Shown piece by piece: positions 24,740 through 34,620 of a stretch of DNA of 64,000 nucleotides. Under the pieces are notes generated by a model. That model was not told the DNA's origin. It saw only the letters and a program-made list of their open reading frames with translations, and ran no database searches. This DNA comes from Ctenosaura bakeri (lineage: Eukaryota; Chordata; Lepidosauria; Squamata; Iguanidae). The translations under genes and the position numbers were made by a program. The stretch's first letter is position 1. Each line of letters begins with the position of its first letter. The stretch spans positions 124,001 to 188,000 of the forward strand of contig CAOLHI010001017.1 of the NCBI GenBank assembly GCA_948474755.1, read 5' to 3'.

Positions 24740-24830
24740 CTCACATCATGGATGGCCTGTATAACCAAGGCCTTTCCTTTCACCAACCAAGGTCATTACC
24801 GCCCCGGTGAATGACCGTCACATCCGGGGG
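24657..24830. repeat. Imperfect ~85-bp tandem duplication
   Basis: The segment 'ATGGATGGCCTGTATAACC...CCCCGGTGAATGACC' occurs twice (about 24663-24735 and 24747-24815) with small differences. It duplicates the GGNDLG-encoding block of the hydrolase-like region. Confidence 0.85.
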
Positions 24831-25060
24831 AGGCCCACCGCACTCCCCGAACAACAGAGGTAGCACGCTATGCCACAGCAGTCCCCCCTTTCCAAGCCAA
24901 CGTATGAATGCCCGCGCACCCAGTCACAGGTTCGGACCCATATAACCACTACAAGCCTTCTGGTCAGCCCAGAGGATGAAATTGTGGCTGCAGATCCATG
25001 CTCGCTTCCTCCCCTCCACAGCAGGTCGATCTGGAAAGGAACTCAAAACGTTAAGGCAGA

Positions 25061-25584
25061 TCAATTGGCCAGCCATAGCGCCAGAACGCCAAGGATTTCC
25101 ACCCGCCAGTCTTCAGGATGTCGCCAGCCTACGTGCCCATCTGTGCTGCAGTGAAGGCTGCCCCCCTGCAAAAAGCGTGTGTGCCAGAATTGACTCCCTG
25201 TATGCCCCATCGTCGCTGGGCCTTCTTTGTGATGTTCCAGAAGCGTGAGGAGTTGTGTCTGCATGACGCGAAGAGGCCCAGCATGTGCTCCCTTGCCAAT
25301 GGTGAAAATTCTAAGTGCCTTCAAGGACAAAAGGTTGCATCAGCGCATACCCGTAAGATCACCATAGCACCCCCCTTGGCCTGGTCTGTCCTAGATCCCC
25401 TTATGACCGGACAGGAATCCCCCCCAGACAGGTCCTGGAGTACCAGGGCCCTGCCTGAGCTGTCCCTCTTGGTCCGAGCAACCAATTCACCTACTCTTAG
25501 TGCCCAAAATGCAATGAGGGCCACCGCGTGGAAGAGAGGAGCCTCATATGTTGAAGAACTCGCTATTTTTCCCACGTCACCCAA
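25061..25584 (-). pseudogene. Tyrosine recombinase remnant (DIRS/Ngaro)
   Basis: Two overlapping minus-strand frames cover part of a tyrosine recombinase, the integrase type used by DIRS-group retrotransposons instead of a DDE integrase. 'ALIAFWALRVGELVA' holds the first catalytic Arg (RVGE). 'IRGSRTDQAKGG' corresponds to the SKTDQ-x-GKG strand. Downstream, 'WRVEILGVLALW' resembles the region around the second His/Arg block and the final 'LGRW'. The His-x-x-Arg and nucleophilic Tyr cannot be read cleanly because of a frame change at about 25325. Non-functional as it stands. Confidence 0.7.
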
Positions 25585-25839
25585 CCCCTCCGGGTGCCCG
25601 GAAAAATTAGGTGCCCACTATCACGGAAAGTGGTTGCTTGCCGCACCCCTCTATGATCCTAAAATGGCATGAGGGGAGAGGCCTGCTTGCTTAAGGGCCA
25701 TACGGAATTGCAAGATGCAGTCGACTGGGAGTGTCCAGTGTCCCATGACCTTTGGACCTACGGAAGCTGCTGAGCTCCCTGGTCACCTTGCTGTGACTCT
25801 TCTAGGTGCTAGGTGCGATTGACCTACCTATCATCCTCG

Positions 25840-26313
25840 TTACCTCACCCCGCCAAGACTCCTCAGGCCAGCGGGTGTCGGTTCTGGGAGGGGTACAGCG
25901 GCTAGAGCCAATTCCTTGAAGCGCTCCATCTGCATACAGGAAAGAGAGTTAGCCCGGGAATTATCAACGCCTGCAACATGTACTACTTTGAAAACAATCG
26001 TAAAGCGTAGACATTGAAGCATGCACGGCCACACCAATCTCATGGATTGTCAATCCCTTCTGACTGCGGCGCGGTTATCACCAGAATGGACTACGCCACC
26101 CGCCGCTCACGTGGCCAAATGTTGACTGTTACAAGTATAGGGAAATTCCCAGAAATGCGAGGTCAGCTGTGATGCCCACTTCCACCCAGCTCTAGGACAA
26201 TCTCCGCGCACCCCACCTACCTCTGAAAAGGACACCAAGCCAACGGGACCGGCTAATGCATCCCTGACCCTGATCTCCCTATGCCAAAAGTAAACGCCAC
26301 TGAGGTCTGTCAA
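25840..26313 (-). pseudogene. RNase H-like end of RT polyprotein remnant (DIRS/Ngaro)
   Basis: The frame ending at 25840 reads 'HVAGVDNSRANSLSC', close to the HxxGxxNxxADxLSR motif found after the RNase H domain in DIRS/Ngaro and gypsy polyproteins. It sits directly upstream of the recombinase in coding order. The frame further upstream (to 26313) is weakly similar at best. No RT active site (YxDD) is found, so the RT appears deleted. Confidence 0.55.
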
Positions 26314-26610
26314 GAACTCCCGCCAAACTTACAAGTCCAACTCCATTTCTTTAGTGCCCCCAATTCAGTGGAGTGGCCTACTGACGCCCTTGGTGGCATT
26401 AATTCCGCCAAGCGAACTCAGTAGGGCTCCGCATGATTTGCCTCATTGTAAATGTGTTGAGAATTTTAGTTTCAATATGGAGTCGGATTGACACGCTCTG
26501 TTCATGACACTAGAGAGCCGACTTCTGCCAATGTAATGTTATTAAAAGTTTGTCTTGCTTCAATCATAATCCCCAGTAGTACCTGACAATTCCAACTGCT
26601 AGCGTTGCTT

Positions 26611-26633
26611 TGTGTGTGTGTGTGTGTGTGTGT
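26611..26633. repeat. (TG)n microsatellite
   Basis: A pure TG run, at the point where DIRS-like sequence gives way to other material. Confidence 0.95.
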
Positions 26634-26799
26634 TCCCTCTTCCCTTTCGCGTTATTTACCCAAGCCCCGTTACCATCTCATTCTCTTTAAATTGCTGGAT
26701 TCCGGGTTTTCCCCCGTTGTAATTTATTCTATATTCCTAAGAAGTGCTTCTCTACCTATCTCCTTTGTGGGATTCAGCACCTTCCCCCCTAATTTTAAT

Positions 26800-26845
26800 A
26801 TTTTTTTATTATTACTTATTATTATTACTATTATTATTATTTTAA
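26800..26845. repeat. (ATT)n-rich tract
   Basis: Imperfect ATT/ATTACT units next to a truncated DNA-transposon end. Confidence 0.85.
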
Positions 26846-26855
26846 ATTACCCTCT

Positions 26856-26882
26856 TCTATAACAGTGTAGTGTGGAAATGGC
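26856..26882. mobile_element. AT-type short DNA transposon, right end only
   Basis: 'TATAACAGTGTAGTGTGG' plus AAATGGC is the right terminus of the family seen at 8586 and 46559. Everything to the left is missing. Confidence 0.7.
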
Positions 26883-27224
26883 TTGAGTTCAAAGTACAAA
26901 ATAGTTTGCACTCAGTCGACTCAGCAGGGAGGAGTAGGTGGGGAATCTTGCCAATCTCTGTAGACTTGGGCAAAAGCTAACTGCTTCACCCTCTCCTGGC
27001 CTTTGTGTTCTTTCTCCCCCATAACTTCTGCCATCTTGACAACACTCTAATGTTGATTGGCTGCACATGTCCCCAGTCTCATCAGTAAAGTGTTAGAGAG
27101 AGTGACACTGCCATGAAGGTGCCTCACACCACCTCACTGAAGTAAGACAGAACTGCATGTATTCCTGGAGTTATCACATCCAGCCACAGTGATACATATC
27201 TTAGTTATACCTCATTTGCATTAC

Positions 27225-27407
27225 TGTTGTTGTCATGTGCCTTCGACTTATGGCAATCCTACAGCAAACGTATCACGGAGTCTTCTGGGGGCTAAGAGTG
27301 TGTGACATGCTCAGGATAACTCAGTGGGTCTCCATGGCTGAGTGGGGAATTAAACCTCAGTCCCCAGCTTATAGTCTAATGCTCAGACCAATACGCCATG
27401 CTGGCTC
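27225..27407 (-). mobile_element. Sauria-type SINE
   Basis: The complement of the SINE: 'GTCATGTGCCTTCGACTTAT' at left, 'CTCCATGGCTGAGTGGGG' and 'AATGCTCAGACCAATACGCC' at right, ending in AGCCAGCATGG on the minus strand. The copy lies inside the interval bordered by the inverted repeats. Confidence 0.87.
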
Positions 27408-27419
27408 AAGCCTTTGAAA

Positions 27420-27790
27420 AGGGGTTCAGCAACACCAGCTGACCCAGAATACTGCGGCTAGAGGCTAGACTGGGCTATAGGGATAATATAATTTCCTTTT
27501 ATAACAATTTCATTTACTATCCATCTATCCCCAACCACAGTTCGAAGTGCTAGTTACGACCTATAAAATCCTTATGATTTAGGACCAAGCTACCTGGAAG
27601 TCCGCATTCTTCTCTATGAGCCTGCCTTGGTTTTAAGATCACCTAGAGACCCTTCTCCGACCCATCACCATCAGTGGAACACATGATGGGAATATGAGAG
27701 AAAGTTTGATCTTTTGTCATTCCTCAACACATTCTTATCCAGACAATATTCTGGCTTTAAGGTAACTTCTTCGCTAAATTAAGTATAAGT
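27420..27790 (+). mobile_element. L2-type LINE 3' fragment
   Basis: The plus strand carries the wreck of an L2 ORF2 C-terminus: 'AGTTCGAAGTGCTAGTTACG' and 'ACCTATAAAATCCTTATG' correspond to the FxVLxxTYKIL segment, followed by 'GGACCAAGCTACCTGGA' (GPSYL). Heavily frameshifted. Confidence 0.6.
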
Positions 27791-27797
27791 GGTGTAT

Positions 27798-27842
27798 GGT
27801 TTGTTTGTTTTTTGTTTTTGTTTTTTTGTTTTTTGTTTTTAT
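27798..27842. repeat. T-rich (TTTG/TTTTTG) tract
   Basis: Low-complexity T/G run just left of the right inverted-repeat arm. Confidence 0.9.
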
Positions 27843-27888
27843 CTTGGTGCATTTTAATAGATGTGTATTTAACTGATGTTCCCGTTGA

Positions 27889-28082
27889 TTAAGGTTCGGC
27901 GTGTACCTATGGCACCCCCTTTTGGGGGTGTAGGATAAATCCTATCCTTGAGGAGGGCCCTGGGATCACCCCACTTGCTATGCAGCGGGGGGTGGGGCTT
28001 GGGGCTCACCTCCCAGACAAGGGCTGGCCAAAAGTCATCATGCAACTTCAGCAGTTGGCTTTGGGGCCCGGTATCTCGCTCA
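27889..28082 (-). repeat. Inverted repeat, right arm (194 bp)
   Basis: Perfect reverse complement of 24287-24480. It is followed to 28188 by a further 106 bp that has no counterpart at the left. Confidence 0.97.
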
Positions 28083-28193
28083 GCCCCACCTCCTCCCGTC
28101 GGCCCCAGCCGCATGATCTCTTCTCGTGGGAGGGTGGCAAATGCCGTGTCCCCCCCCGCCACTCGCGTTGCTCGGGCGGTGTAGGACGAATTG

Positions 28194-28970
28194 TTCCTTC
28201 AGTATCTCACTTTTAAGAAACTCACATCCATCATGAACTCCTTTCTCTTTTAGTATTCTTGACCATGGGATTTCAGCAAGTAACTCCCTAAGTTTACAGA
28301 AATCAGCTTTCTTAAAGTTTAGGATGCGTGTCTGGCTACACTTGGCTTCTCCTTCCCAATGAATGACAAACTCCAAAAGAGCATGGTCACTCTCCCCTAA
28401 GGATCCCACCACCTCCACCTGATCAACTAGGTCATCCCTGTTGGTCAGGATCAGATCTAAAATAGCCGATCCCCTTGTCACCTCTTCCACCTTCTGGACC
28501 ATGAAATTGTCTGCAAGGAACCTGTTGGACCTTATGGTCTTGGCAGAATTTCACTGCCAACAAATATCAGAATAATTGAAATCTCCCATTAACACTACAT
28601 CTCTCATTTTTGAATGTGTGGCCATCTGCTCCAGGAAAGCCTCATCCAAGTCCTCATGCTGGCCCGGACGCCTGTAGCAAGCCCCCACAATCACATCCCT
28701 ATTGTTTCTCACTCTCTTTATTCTTGCCCAGATGCTCTCAACTTGGCTTCCCAGATTTAAGTTCCGGATCTCTTCACAAGTGAAAACATCCTTGACATAT
28801 AAGGCTTCACCTCCTCCTTTCTTATTTGGTCTATTTCTGCGAAATAGGTTATATCCCCTTATTCCTACGTTCCAATCATGAGATTCATCCCACCAGGTTT
28901 CAGTGATGTCTATTAAATCATATTTATTTTGTTGTACTAAGAGTTGGAGTTCATCTTGCTTATTCCCCAT
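28194..28970 (-). pseudogene. CR1 ORF2, endonuclease part (split CR1)
   Basis: Minus-strand AP-type endonuclease, which nicks the target DNA for CR1 integration. Motifs are 'DITETWWDESHDW' (about 28890, TETW block), 'NKKGGGEALYVKD' (about 28830), 'ARIKRVRNNRDVIVGACYRRP', 'VVLMGDFNYSDICW' (about 28560, catalytic GDFN) and 'LDLILTNRDDL' plus 'GSLGESDHALLEF' (about 28400, catalytic SDH). A frame break separates the two halves near 28530. After 'SEILKEQ' the frame runs into the DIRS-like insertion and resumes at 24076. Confidence 0.93.
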
Positions 28971-29317
28971 TTTCTGTGCATTAGTGTAGAGACACTTGAG
29001 ACGATGTGCCCTTTGTGGAATTCCTGTACTAAAGTTATTTTCCCTCCCTCTGTTGGTCTCTAGTTCTACTTAGCTTGCCCTATCTATATCATTTGGGCTA
29101 TTTTTCACAGTACTCACTGAATCCTTGTCCAGAATAATACTGTCCCCCTCCCCAGACAAACTCAGTTTAAAGACCTCCTGATCCATTTTGCAAGACTGTT
29201 AGCAAAAACGTTCCAGCAAACAGTTGTAAGGTGTAGTCCATCCCTTGCCAGAAGACCATCTTCTTGGAAATGGAGGCCATGATCCAAAAATCCGAATTGC
29301 TCCCAGTGGCACCGTCT

Positions 29318-30228
29318 TCAGAGCCAGTTTTTTATCTCCACTATTCTTCTTTCCCTTAGTGGGCCATGTCCTTCCACCAGGAGAAGAGATGAAATGACAA
29401 CCTGCACACGAAGGTCCTTCAGCTTCCTACCCATGAGCTCGTAACCCTTCGTAATGCAGTGAAAGCTGTGCCTCACCATGTCATTGGTTCCGATGTGAAC
29501 CAAAAGGAGGGGTTTACAGTCAGTGAGCTTGACCAGTCTGGTTAGCCTCTCCATTATGTCATTGATTTGCCCTCAGGGAGACAGCACACCTCACGATTGA
29601 TTCTATCCGGGTTGCAAATGATTGGTTCAATTCCTTTCAGCAAAGAGTCCCCAACCACTAGAACTCATCTCCTCTGAGGCTTGTCCGGGGTTATTCGATG
29701 AGCAGATTCCCTCATGGCTGCCTGAACTTTCTGTTCATGCTGAGAGTGTTGTTGCTGATGCTGCTGTATGCTGTTCTGCTGGTGTTGGGGTTCCTGTTGT
29801 TGATGTTGGATTTCCTCCAGATGACATTCCATGACCTCTTCCTGCTGTTCCACTTTGTCATTAATAAAGTCAAGAACTTGGAAGTGATTCTGTAGCTTGA
29901 GAGTCTCTGCATGACACTTTGACTTTCTACTCCTGCGTGTCACATTCCTCCAAGCGTCCGTCTCCCTGTTTCGTAAACCAGCTTCTTTGTCCACTAGCTC
30001 CTCCATGCATTCCATCTTCAAAAGAATCCTCTCAGCCTTATCCAAGAACTCCTCTCCCTGCCTAATAATGCAAAGATTTGAAACGCATGCCTCCAGCTGT
30101 TGAACCTTCTCCTCTAAGAGAGCAACTAGCTTGCATTTGCTGCAGGTGTACCCAACAACATCTTGCGGCAGGAAAAGAGGCATGTCACAGCTGTGGCAAG
30201 TGACCGCAGCAGCTCCCTCACACTCCAT
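29318..30228 (-). pseudogene. CR1 ORF1 (zinc finger, coiled coil, SGNH esterase)
   Basis: ORF1 of the same minus-strand CR1. The N-terminus (30228 downwards) has 'CHSCDMPLFLPQ' and 'CSKCK', a CxxC...CxxC zinc finger typical of CR1 ORF1, then a long heptad-rich stretch and a Gln/His-rich tail ('QHQQNSIQQHQQQHSQ', about 29760). Further on, 29554-29318 reads 'LLLVHIGTNDMVRHSF', the GxND block of an SGNH/GDSL esterase, and 'LKDLRVQVVISSLLLVEG'. ORF1 proteins bind RNA and help form the retrotransposition particle. The two segments are separated by a frame break near 29590. Confidence 0.9.
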
Positions 30229-30357
30229 ACCTGACAGTCTAGATAGTTAACTTGAAAAAGGTAAAACTGGGCTTTGCCTTCAAAGTCCCCTGGTAAAATC
30301 TATGTCAACTCCCTGTTTGCCAAGTTCTTATTGTCAACCTATCAAGAGGGAGGGTGC
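30229..30357 (-). other. Probable CR1 5' UTR, proximal part
   Basis: Sequence directly upstream of the CR1 ORF1 start. It is cut by the LINE at 30372-34185 and seems to continue at 34200. Confidence 0.5.
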
Positions 30358-30701
30358 AATTCTATAGTAGTAAATCATCATGTCAGATCTGCCAGGCTGG
30401 ACAGCTGTCACTCCTGCCCTGGAATATTGCAGGCTGGCGTAGCAAAATTGTAGACCATTCCTTCTGCAATTTTATTGGAAGCTATGATATTCTTTTTTTC
30501 CAAGAGACATGAGAATGCAATAGTTTAGATTTAAATGGTTATGAAGCATACCTCCTGAAAGCAGATCCCAGTGTTAGAGGAGGCCGCCCCAAGGGAGGCC
30601 TTGGTATATTAATCTCCACTAAGCTTCGTGTTAAAATCTATGGCATTGATCACCTACCCAATATCGCTCTTGCTCTGGTTATCAAACAGCATTCACTCCT
30701 G

Positions 30702-31415
30702 TTGCTGTTAATAAATGTTTATTTTCCTCCATTATCTCAAAGACATCAAATTAAGGATAGGTGGATAAAGTTACAAGAATTTATTAATAAAATGACTGCT
30801 ATGTACCTAGAAGCACTTGTGATCTTGGCAGGTGATTTTAATGCCAGATCGGGCCTAAATAATGAAACAATTTACAACCATTATAGTGAGTACCCCCCTG
30901 AAGCAGAAGCAGGTCATCTGATACCTGCCAGGCAATTTAAAGACAAGGTATGTAACTTTTCTGGTTTGTGTCTTCTGCAAATGTTGGACAACTTAGACTT
31001 AGTAATGTTCAACGGTGGGGTTGATGGAGATAAATCTGGTGAATTCACATTCACATCTGGCACTGGGGCTTCAACGATTGACTATATAATGTCTTCTTAT
31101 AGTTTGTTAAATCTGGTTTCAAGTTTCAAGGTGGAGGTACGTACTGAAAGTAACCATCTCCCTTTAATTGCTGTACTAAATCTTGAGATACAAGACCTTC
31201 ACGCTGAGTTCGAACCCAGGTTAAGTCTGGAGGGTGAGTTAAGATTTTCCTGCATCCGATGGAATGTAAATCTAGAGGAAGCATCAACTAAACTCCTTCA
31301 CTCAGAAAGTTGTCTTAGATTAAGAGACTCTATTTTATCTGTAAAAACACCAGAAGAGGCCTTGTCTGTACCAGAATTTAATTGTACACCTACAGAATTG
31401 TTTGCTATGCAATAA
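30702..31415 (+). pseudogene. LINE AP endonuclease segment
   Basis: A 237-codon open piece. 'LVILAGDFNARSGLN' carries the catalytic Asp-Asn pair of the exonuclease-endonuclease-phosphatase fold. 'FTFTSGTGASTIDYIM' is the T-STIDY block and 'ESNHLPLIAVL' the terminal S(D/N)H block. Here Asn replaces the usual Asp in SDH. The N-terminal part of the domain (TETW-like block) lies in broken frames at 30430-30700. Confidence 0.88.
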
Positions 31416-31603
31416 CCCCCCCCAGAAAACATTTCCGCTCCCTTTAATCCAAACCTTGGTTTGACCAGGAATGCCTGGAGATGAAGCAAACTTTACTCAG
31501 AAAATAGGGAGTTGGATATGACATCATTACCTGTGGAATGGCTGTGGTTAAAGAAAAAAATATAAAAACCTAATTAAGGGAAAAAAAGAGACAGGCACTG
31601 AGA

Positions 31604-33718
31604 TTGAATTGGCAGAAGCTAATCGCTGCATCACAGACTCATGATTCAGTTGCTTTCTGGAAAATAGTGTCTAGGGGCTGGCAAAGCAACGTACATGGAT
31701 TAGATTTTCACATCCCTGTGAAGACCTGGGAATCATATTTTAGTGCCATGTATGCTGGCAGGCAAGCTGGAGACTTACAATCTCTACAAGACCTCAGGGG
31801 GCTTCCTGACTGGCCCCCCTGTCACTTCATCTGAAATTGGCAGTCTCATTTCTAGATTAAAATTGGGTAAAGCCCCAGGCAGCGATTATATACCTTCTGA
31901 ATTGCTTAAGTCAAACTCGAAGTGGTGGGCACCGGTGTTAGCCATTCTTTTTACTTGCATTGACCGGACTGCTTGCATTCCATCTGACTGGGGACTTGCA
32001 ATACTTATTCCCATCTATAAGAAATGTAAAAGATCAGATCCTACCAATTATAGACCAATTAGTGTGCTAAGTACTATTAGCAAGTTGTACACCAGTCACC
32101 TTCTAGAGAAATTACAAAGTTGGATGGAAGAAGAAAATTTTCTGGAGGCAGAACAAGCAGGCTTCAGGTCTGGGTATTCCTCTGCTGACCAGGGGTTAGT
32201 ATTACAGCATTTATTAGAAAAGTATTCCTTCTCGACTGGGGGGTGGCACTTTATTCAGCCTTTATAGACTTTAAGTCTGCTTTTGATATGATTTCAAGAG
32301 ACAGACTATGGCGCAAGCTCAAGGCCACCAATGTGGATAGGCGTCTACTGATTCTTATTCGCAGTCTTTACGATAAAACATACCTGCGAGTAAGATGTAA
32401 CCAGGAAGGACATTTGTCCAGTTTAACACCAACATACATTGGAGTAAAAGAAGGCTGTACCTTGCCCCCACCTTGTTTAATGTTTATATTAATTCCCTGG
32501 TCAAAACACTATCTGAAACAAATTCTCATCCACTTAAATTGGCAGGGAGACCAGTGAGCGTTTTATTGCATGCAGATGATGCTGGACTTCTGTCACTGTC
32601 ATGCGTAGGTTTGGGACAGCTCCTAAGAGCATTAGATGCCTATTGTAGCACCGAAGAGTTGGAAATCAATTATGATAAAACCAAAGTTCTAGTTTTTACT
32701 CGGAAATGGTGTAAACATCACTGACAAATAAATGGCCATTTAATTGAACAGGTTAATTTTTATAAGTATTTGGGAGTAATTTTTCAATCTACTAGTTTTT
32801 GGAAAGCTCAAGTGTCTTATGCCATTGCAAATGTACAACAGAGGTATAATTCATTGATTTCATTTTTCTACACTAAGGGAGGCCAGTTTGTACCGGCAGC
32901 AATACAGGTGTTCAACAATAAGATCTTACCACAAATGCTTTATGGAGCACAATTGTGCACATTCAGCAATACTGCGGCTTTAGAATCTGTTCAAACAAAA
33001 TTCTCGAGAACTATTCTCGGTCTTCCTAGCTGTGTGCCAAACGTACTCACATGGCTAGAGACGGGTCAACTTACTATTACATCCCAGATATGGATCTATA
33101 AGTTAAATTACTGATTAAAATTGTTATTTATGCCCAAAGGTCTGGCTTCTCTGACACTAACCAACTCTTTCCACTCAAGGTGGGGAAAAAACAGTTGGAG
33201 AGAAAGTGTCAAGGTTAGGATTTTCACAAGGTGCTATTCTTGCCATGGGCTATGCGAAAGCAAAAGAAACTATGTGCCAGCGTATTCGGGATATTTAGTT
33301 GCAAGATTATGTAAGCGCAGCCACCATCTACCCAGTTTTTAAAGATAGAGGGCAGGCCCTCCGCCCTCCTGCTTACTTGAAAAATTTTCCCTAAATATAG
33401 GAGAGATTTTTCCCAGGCAAAGTTTATGTGCTTCCATCTGCGTTATTGAAGGGTAGATATAACAATATACCATACTGTGATCGTTTCTGCCCTTGCGAGG
33501 AGGAGAAGATAGAAACGGTGGGACATGTTTTACTATATTGTTCTTTTTATCGAGATCTTCGATGCCGCTTTATTACTCCAATTTTACAAGGTATACCAGG
33601 GAGATCAGATACATTTTATATTGATTACCTTTTGGCGGACCAGTCCCCTGAAATTACAGCTAAGGTAGCGACCTTTTGCTCTGCAGCTATTACCTGTCGG
33701 CATAGGATGCTACCTTAG
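31604..33718 (+). pseudogene. LINE reverse transcriptase and Cys/His C-terminus, frameshifted
   Basis: Fragments in three frames trace one RT. 'LKLGKAPGSDYIPSELLK' (about 31860), 'DPTNYRPISVLSTISKLY' (about 32040), 'EAEQAGFRSGYSSADQ' (about 32145), 'FIDFKSAFDMISRD' (about 32265, first catalytic Asp), 'GVKEGCTLPP' (about 32445) and 'LLHADDAGLLSLS' (about 32565). The active site reads HADD, where YADD or FADD is usual. The C-terminus has 'YCDRFCPCEEEK...VGHVLLYC' (about 33472-33540), a C-C-C-H-C zinc-knuckle-like motif. Confidence 0.9.
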
Positions 33719-34199
33719 CACAAATGAGATCACGATACTATGCTCTGTTCTTATCATACAAATTTAATTCATATATTTCATATTCATATTCAAAACGTAA
33801 AATATTTTATATTCAGGTTTTAAAATTTCTACCTTGTAATTTAGTATTTTTTTAAAATTGTGTCTTCCAGGGTTCTTATTATTGTATTGTATCTTATTAT
33901 TGTATTTTGCTTTTTAGATTAATTATTTGCTATATTGGACTAAAAAAATAAATGTATACAAGCACACACATACACATACACATACAGATATAAAATTTCA
34001 AAGTTTTATAAATTTATAAATTATGTTTTTTAATCTCCATTTTAAGTTCAAATGTTAAGGCTATCTTGTTACTTTTTATGTCTGATATTCGTAGAAAATT
34101 TTAACGTAATCAATTATTGTTCCAATTGTATTGTTTTAATTCTGCTCTAATTTGCTGGCTGTTTGCTGTAATAAATAAATATATAAATTCTATAGTAGT

Positions 34200-34620
34200 T
34201 ATAAGTACTCTCTCAAGTTCCAACCCCACCTACATGTTGTGGACAGGCAGACTGAGCCTGGATGGGTTCAAGGAAGAAGCAATTAATTCTTGCTAAGGTT
34301 AGGTAGTAAAGTGAAAGTTCGTGCACCAAAGGCGCATGCCGCTGGTAGCAGAGATAAAGAGCTGCTAGCTCCTCCCCCAGCTCATCAGTGAGTCAGCTAG
34401 GACTAACAGCTGCTAGCTCCTCCACCTAACTAGTCAGTTAGACCATGTGCTCAGGGACAGCACAAGGCCAGAGAAAACAGACGAACAAATAAACAATCAA
34501 ACACAGCCCCAGAAGCCTGGAAAAGACACCCAGTCAAGATGTCTTCTCAGATGCAGCCTACCTTCTGCTCTCTCCTCAGGAAATGGCTTGTAAACATTGT
34601 AAAACTTGGCTTGTAAACAT
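34200..34620 (-). other. Probable continuation of CR1 5' UTR with 48-bp direct repeat
   Basis: It lies beyond the LINE insertion and would extend the CR1 upstream of ORF1. 'GCTGCTAGCTCCTCC' occurs at 34361 and 34409 (period 48 bp), followed each time by related 'A(G/A)CT..TCAGT' sequence. Tandem 5' UTR repeats with promoter activity are known in LINEs. Assignment to CR1 is by position only. Confidence 0.4.

Larger units (their letters stand above)
24077..28193 (-). mobile_element. DIRS/Ngaro-like retrotransposon insertion with inverted repeats
   Basis: The insertion proper is 24082-28188 (4.1 kb), interrupting CR1. AATTG occurs at both borders (24077-24081 and 28189-28193), and one copy fits the CR1 frame. 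Arms 24287-24480 and 27889-28082 are perfect inverted repeats of 194 bp. The minus strand encodes, in order, an RNase H-like tail, a tyrosine recombinase and an SGNH hydrolase-like segment, as in DIRS/Ngaro elements. AATAAA lies near the left end (minus strand, about 24143). The expected gag and RT are missing: instead 26600-27880 holds a DNA-transposon end, a Sauria SINE and an L2 3' end. It may be a deleted, composite or rearranged element. Classical DIRS insertions lack target duplications, so the 5-bp repeat needs checking. Confidence 0.65.
30358..34199 (+). mobile_element. Full-length one-ORF LINE with 14-bp target duplication
   Basis: The element is 30372-34185 (3.8 kb). AATTCTATAGTAGT flanks it exactly at 30358-30371 and 34186-34199. 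The 3' end is an AATAAATAAAT-type tail. It encodes one polyprotein: AP endonuclease, reverse transcriptase and a Cys/His C-terminus. The clade is not assigned with certainty. The RT style (LW-KL, GVKEGC, ADD followed by GLGQLL) differs from the CR1 and L1 copies in this window and could be an L2/Vingi/R4-like lineage. It is frameshifted at least five times, hence inactive. Confidence 0.88.
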
